From NCBI GenBank assembly GCA_023430285.1, contig JAEZAV010000114.1, forward strand, positions 1 through 14,757: a stretch of DNA of 14,757 bases. The letters are read 5' to 3'. The DNA comes from Methanobacteriota archaeon. Its GTDB lineage: Archaea > Methanobacteriota > Methanobacteria > Methanobacteriales > Methanobacteriaceae. The notes under the pieces are model-generated. The model saw only the letters and a program-made list of their open reading frames with translations. It was not told where the DNA came from and ran no database searches. This document shows positions 14,401 through 14,757 of this stretch, in pieces. The translations under genes and the position numbers were made by a program. Position 1 is the stretch's first letter. The number at the start of each line of letters is the position of its first letter.

Positions 14401-14556
14401 ATGTTCAGTTTCGATAAATCTTACACAGCTAACTCAGTAGGGGTTGATGGTTTGGACTTGGGATTGCATCAAAATATATATTTGATGAAACATCAACCCA
14501 ACCACCTAAAAAATTCGGATAAAAAGCTGATAAAAACTTCTAATTTTATAAAATAA
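14401..14556 (+). CDS. Possible 51-codon small ORF of unknown status
   Basis: An ATG at 14401 opens 51 codons to TAA at 14554-14556, with GGAG at 14393-14396 four bases before it. The peptide starts MFSFDKSYTANSVG and ends KTSNFIK, with no zinc ligands, signal peptide or membrane helix. It contains the whole nested inverted repeat at 14441-14499, which argues that the DNA or RNA structure, not the peptide, may be what matters. I give it low odds of being a real gene. Confidence 0.2.
   Translation: MFSFDKSYTANSVGVDGLDLGLHQNIYLMKHQPNHLKNSDKKLIKTSNFIK
14441..14499. repeat. Nested inverted repeat with four TTGATG half-sites
   Basis: The outer arms GGGTTGATG (14441-14449) and CATCAACCC (14491-14499) pair perfectly over 9 bp. 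Inside, CATCAAA (14467-14473) and TTTGATG (14481-14487) form a 7-bp stem with an ATATATA loop. The hexamer TTGATG or its complement thus occurs four times (14443, 14467, 14482, 14491) around an AAAATATATA core resembling a TATA box. Confidence 0.6.
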
Positions 14557-14711
14557 CTGTCTATTTATTGTTAAATAGGTTGAACCAAATAATTCTCTGT
14601 TTTTATCCAATAAAATCAGTTTTATGAACTATTATAATAAATATTATATGCTTTGGATTACAGATTATAAGATGATTAGAATCTTTATTTAAAATATCAG
14701 GAGGAATTTGA

Positions 14712-14757
14712 TTGGATATAAATGACCCAATTAAAACTACAGTTGAAGAAATCCGTA
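14712..14757 (+). CDS. Start of an unidentified gene, cut by the window edge
   Basis: Fifteen codons are visible, beginning at TTG (14712) and reading MDINDPIKTTVEEIR. AGGAGG at 14699-14704 with a 7-nt spacer is the strongest ribosome binding site nearby and selects this TTG over an out-of-frame ATG at 14722. The product cannot be identified from so little sequence. Confidence 0.6.
   Translation, partial: MDINDPIKTTVEEIR

Noticed and set aside
14483..14530. Possible C/D box guide RNA (TGATGA at 14483-14488, CTGA at 14527-14530)
   Set aside because: The 38-nt spacing is plausible, but no acceptable internal D' and C' boxes are seen, and TGATGA is explained by the inverted repeat. A transcript would be needed to revive this.
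14722..14757. ATG at 14722 as start of the last gene
   Set aside because: Different frame and 17 nt from AGGAGG, while TTG at 14712 has ideal spacing. A longer view of the gene would settle it.

Overview
The window looks like chromosomal core sequence from a methanogenic archaeon of the order Methanobacteriales, most likely a mesophilic Methanobacterium-like species. The evidence is AT-rich DNA, archaeal TATA elements with GGAGG/GGTGA-type ribosome binding sites, GTG and TTG starts, and genes for methanogen-only cofactors (methanofuran, tetrahydromethanopterin, coenzyme B) and ether lipids. I see no mobile element, CRISPR array, defence island or phage gene.

Layout. Positions 21-2872 carry a DUF460/COG2433 RNase H-like protein with a coiled coil, then a UDP-GlcNAc 2-epimerase with an unusual C-terminal tail. 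Positions 2950-5003 are a tight mfnD-mfnF pair (ATGA overlap) for methanofuran, ended by a perfect hairpin overlapping the stop codon. CDP-archaeol synthase (carS, minus) and a tetraether-lipid-synthase-like radical SAM gene (tes, plus) diverge from a 56-bp shared promoter region. tes is followed 28 bp later by beta-RFAP synthase (mptG, methanopterin), and 22 bp after that by the homoaconitase small subunit (hacB, coenzyme B). Next come an HVO_0476-type zinc-ribbon protein overlapping protein-L-isoaspartate methyltransferase (pcm), and an e-MtaB-type tRNA methylthiotransferase. The right third holds three small or membrane proteins (zinc ribbon plus four membrane helices; a 63-residue zinc ribbon; a DUF4013-like membrane protein), a tRNA-Val(GAC)/tRNA-Phe(GAA) pair, a 472-bp gene-poor stretch, and the first 15 codons of a gene running off the end.

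How the genes fit together. About 6 kb (2950-8843) concentrates enzymes for three methanogenesis cofactors and for the archaeal membrane. The tes-like gene is the most interesting biologically: its relatives have been linked both to tetraether membrane formation and to methanopterin methylation, and here it lies between a lipid gene and a methanopterin gene. Other points worth a second look are a 17-bp element repeated upstream of wecB and mfnD, the WecB C-terminal tail, and a nested inverted repeat with four TTGATG half-sites inside a possible 51-codon ORF at 14401-14556. I do not see strong evidence for a wholly new multi-gene system.
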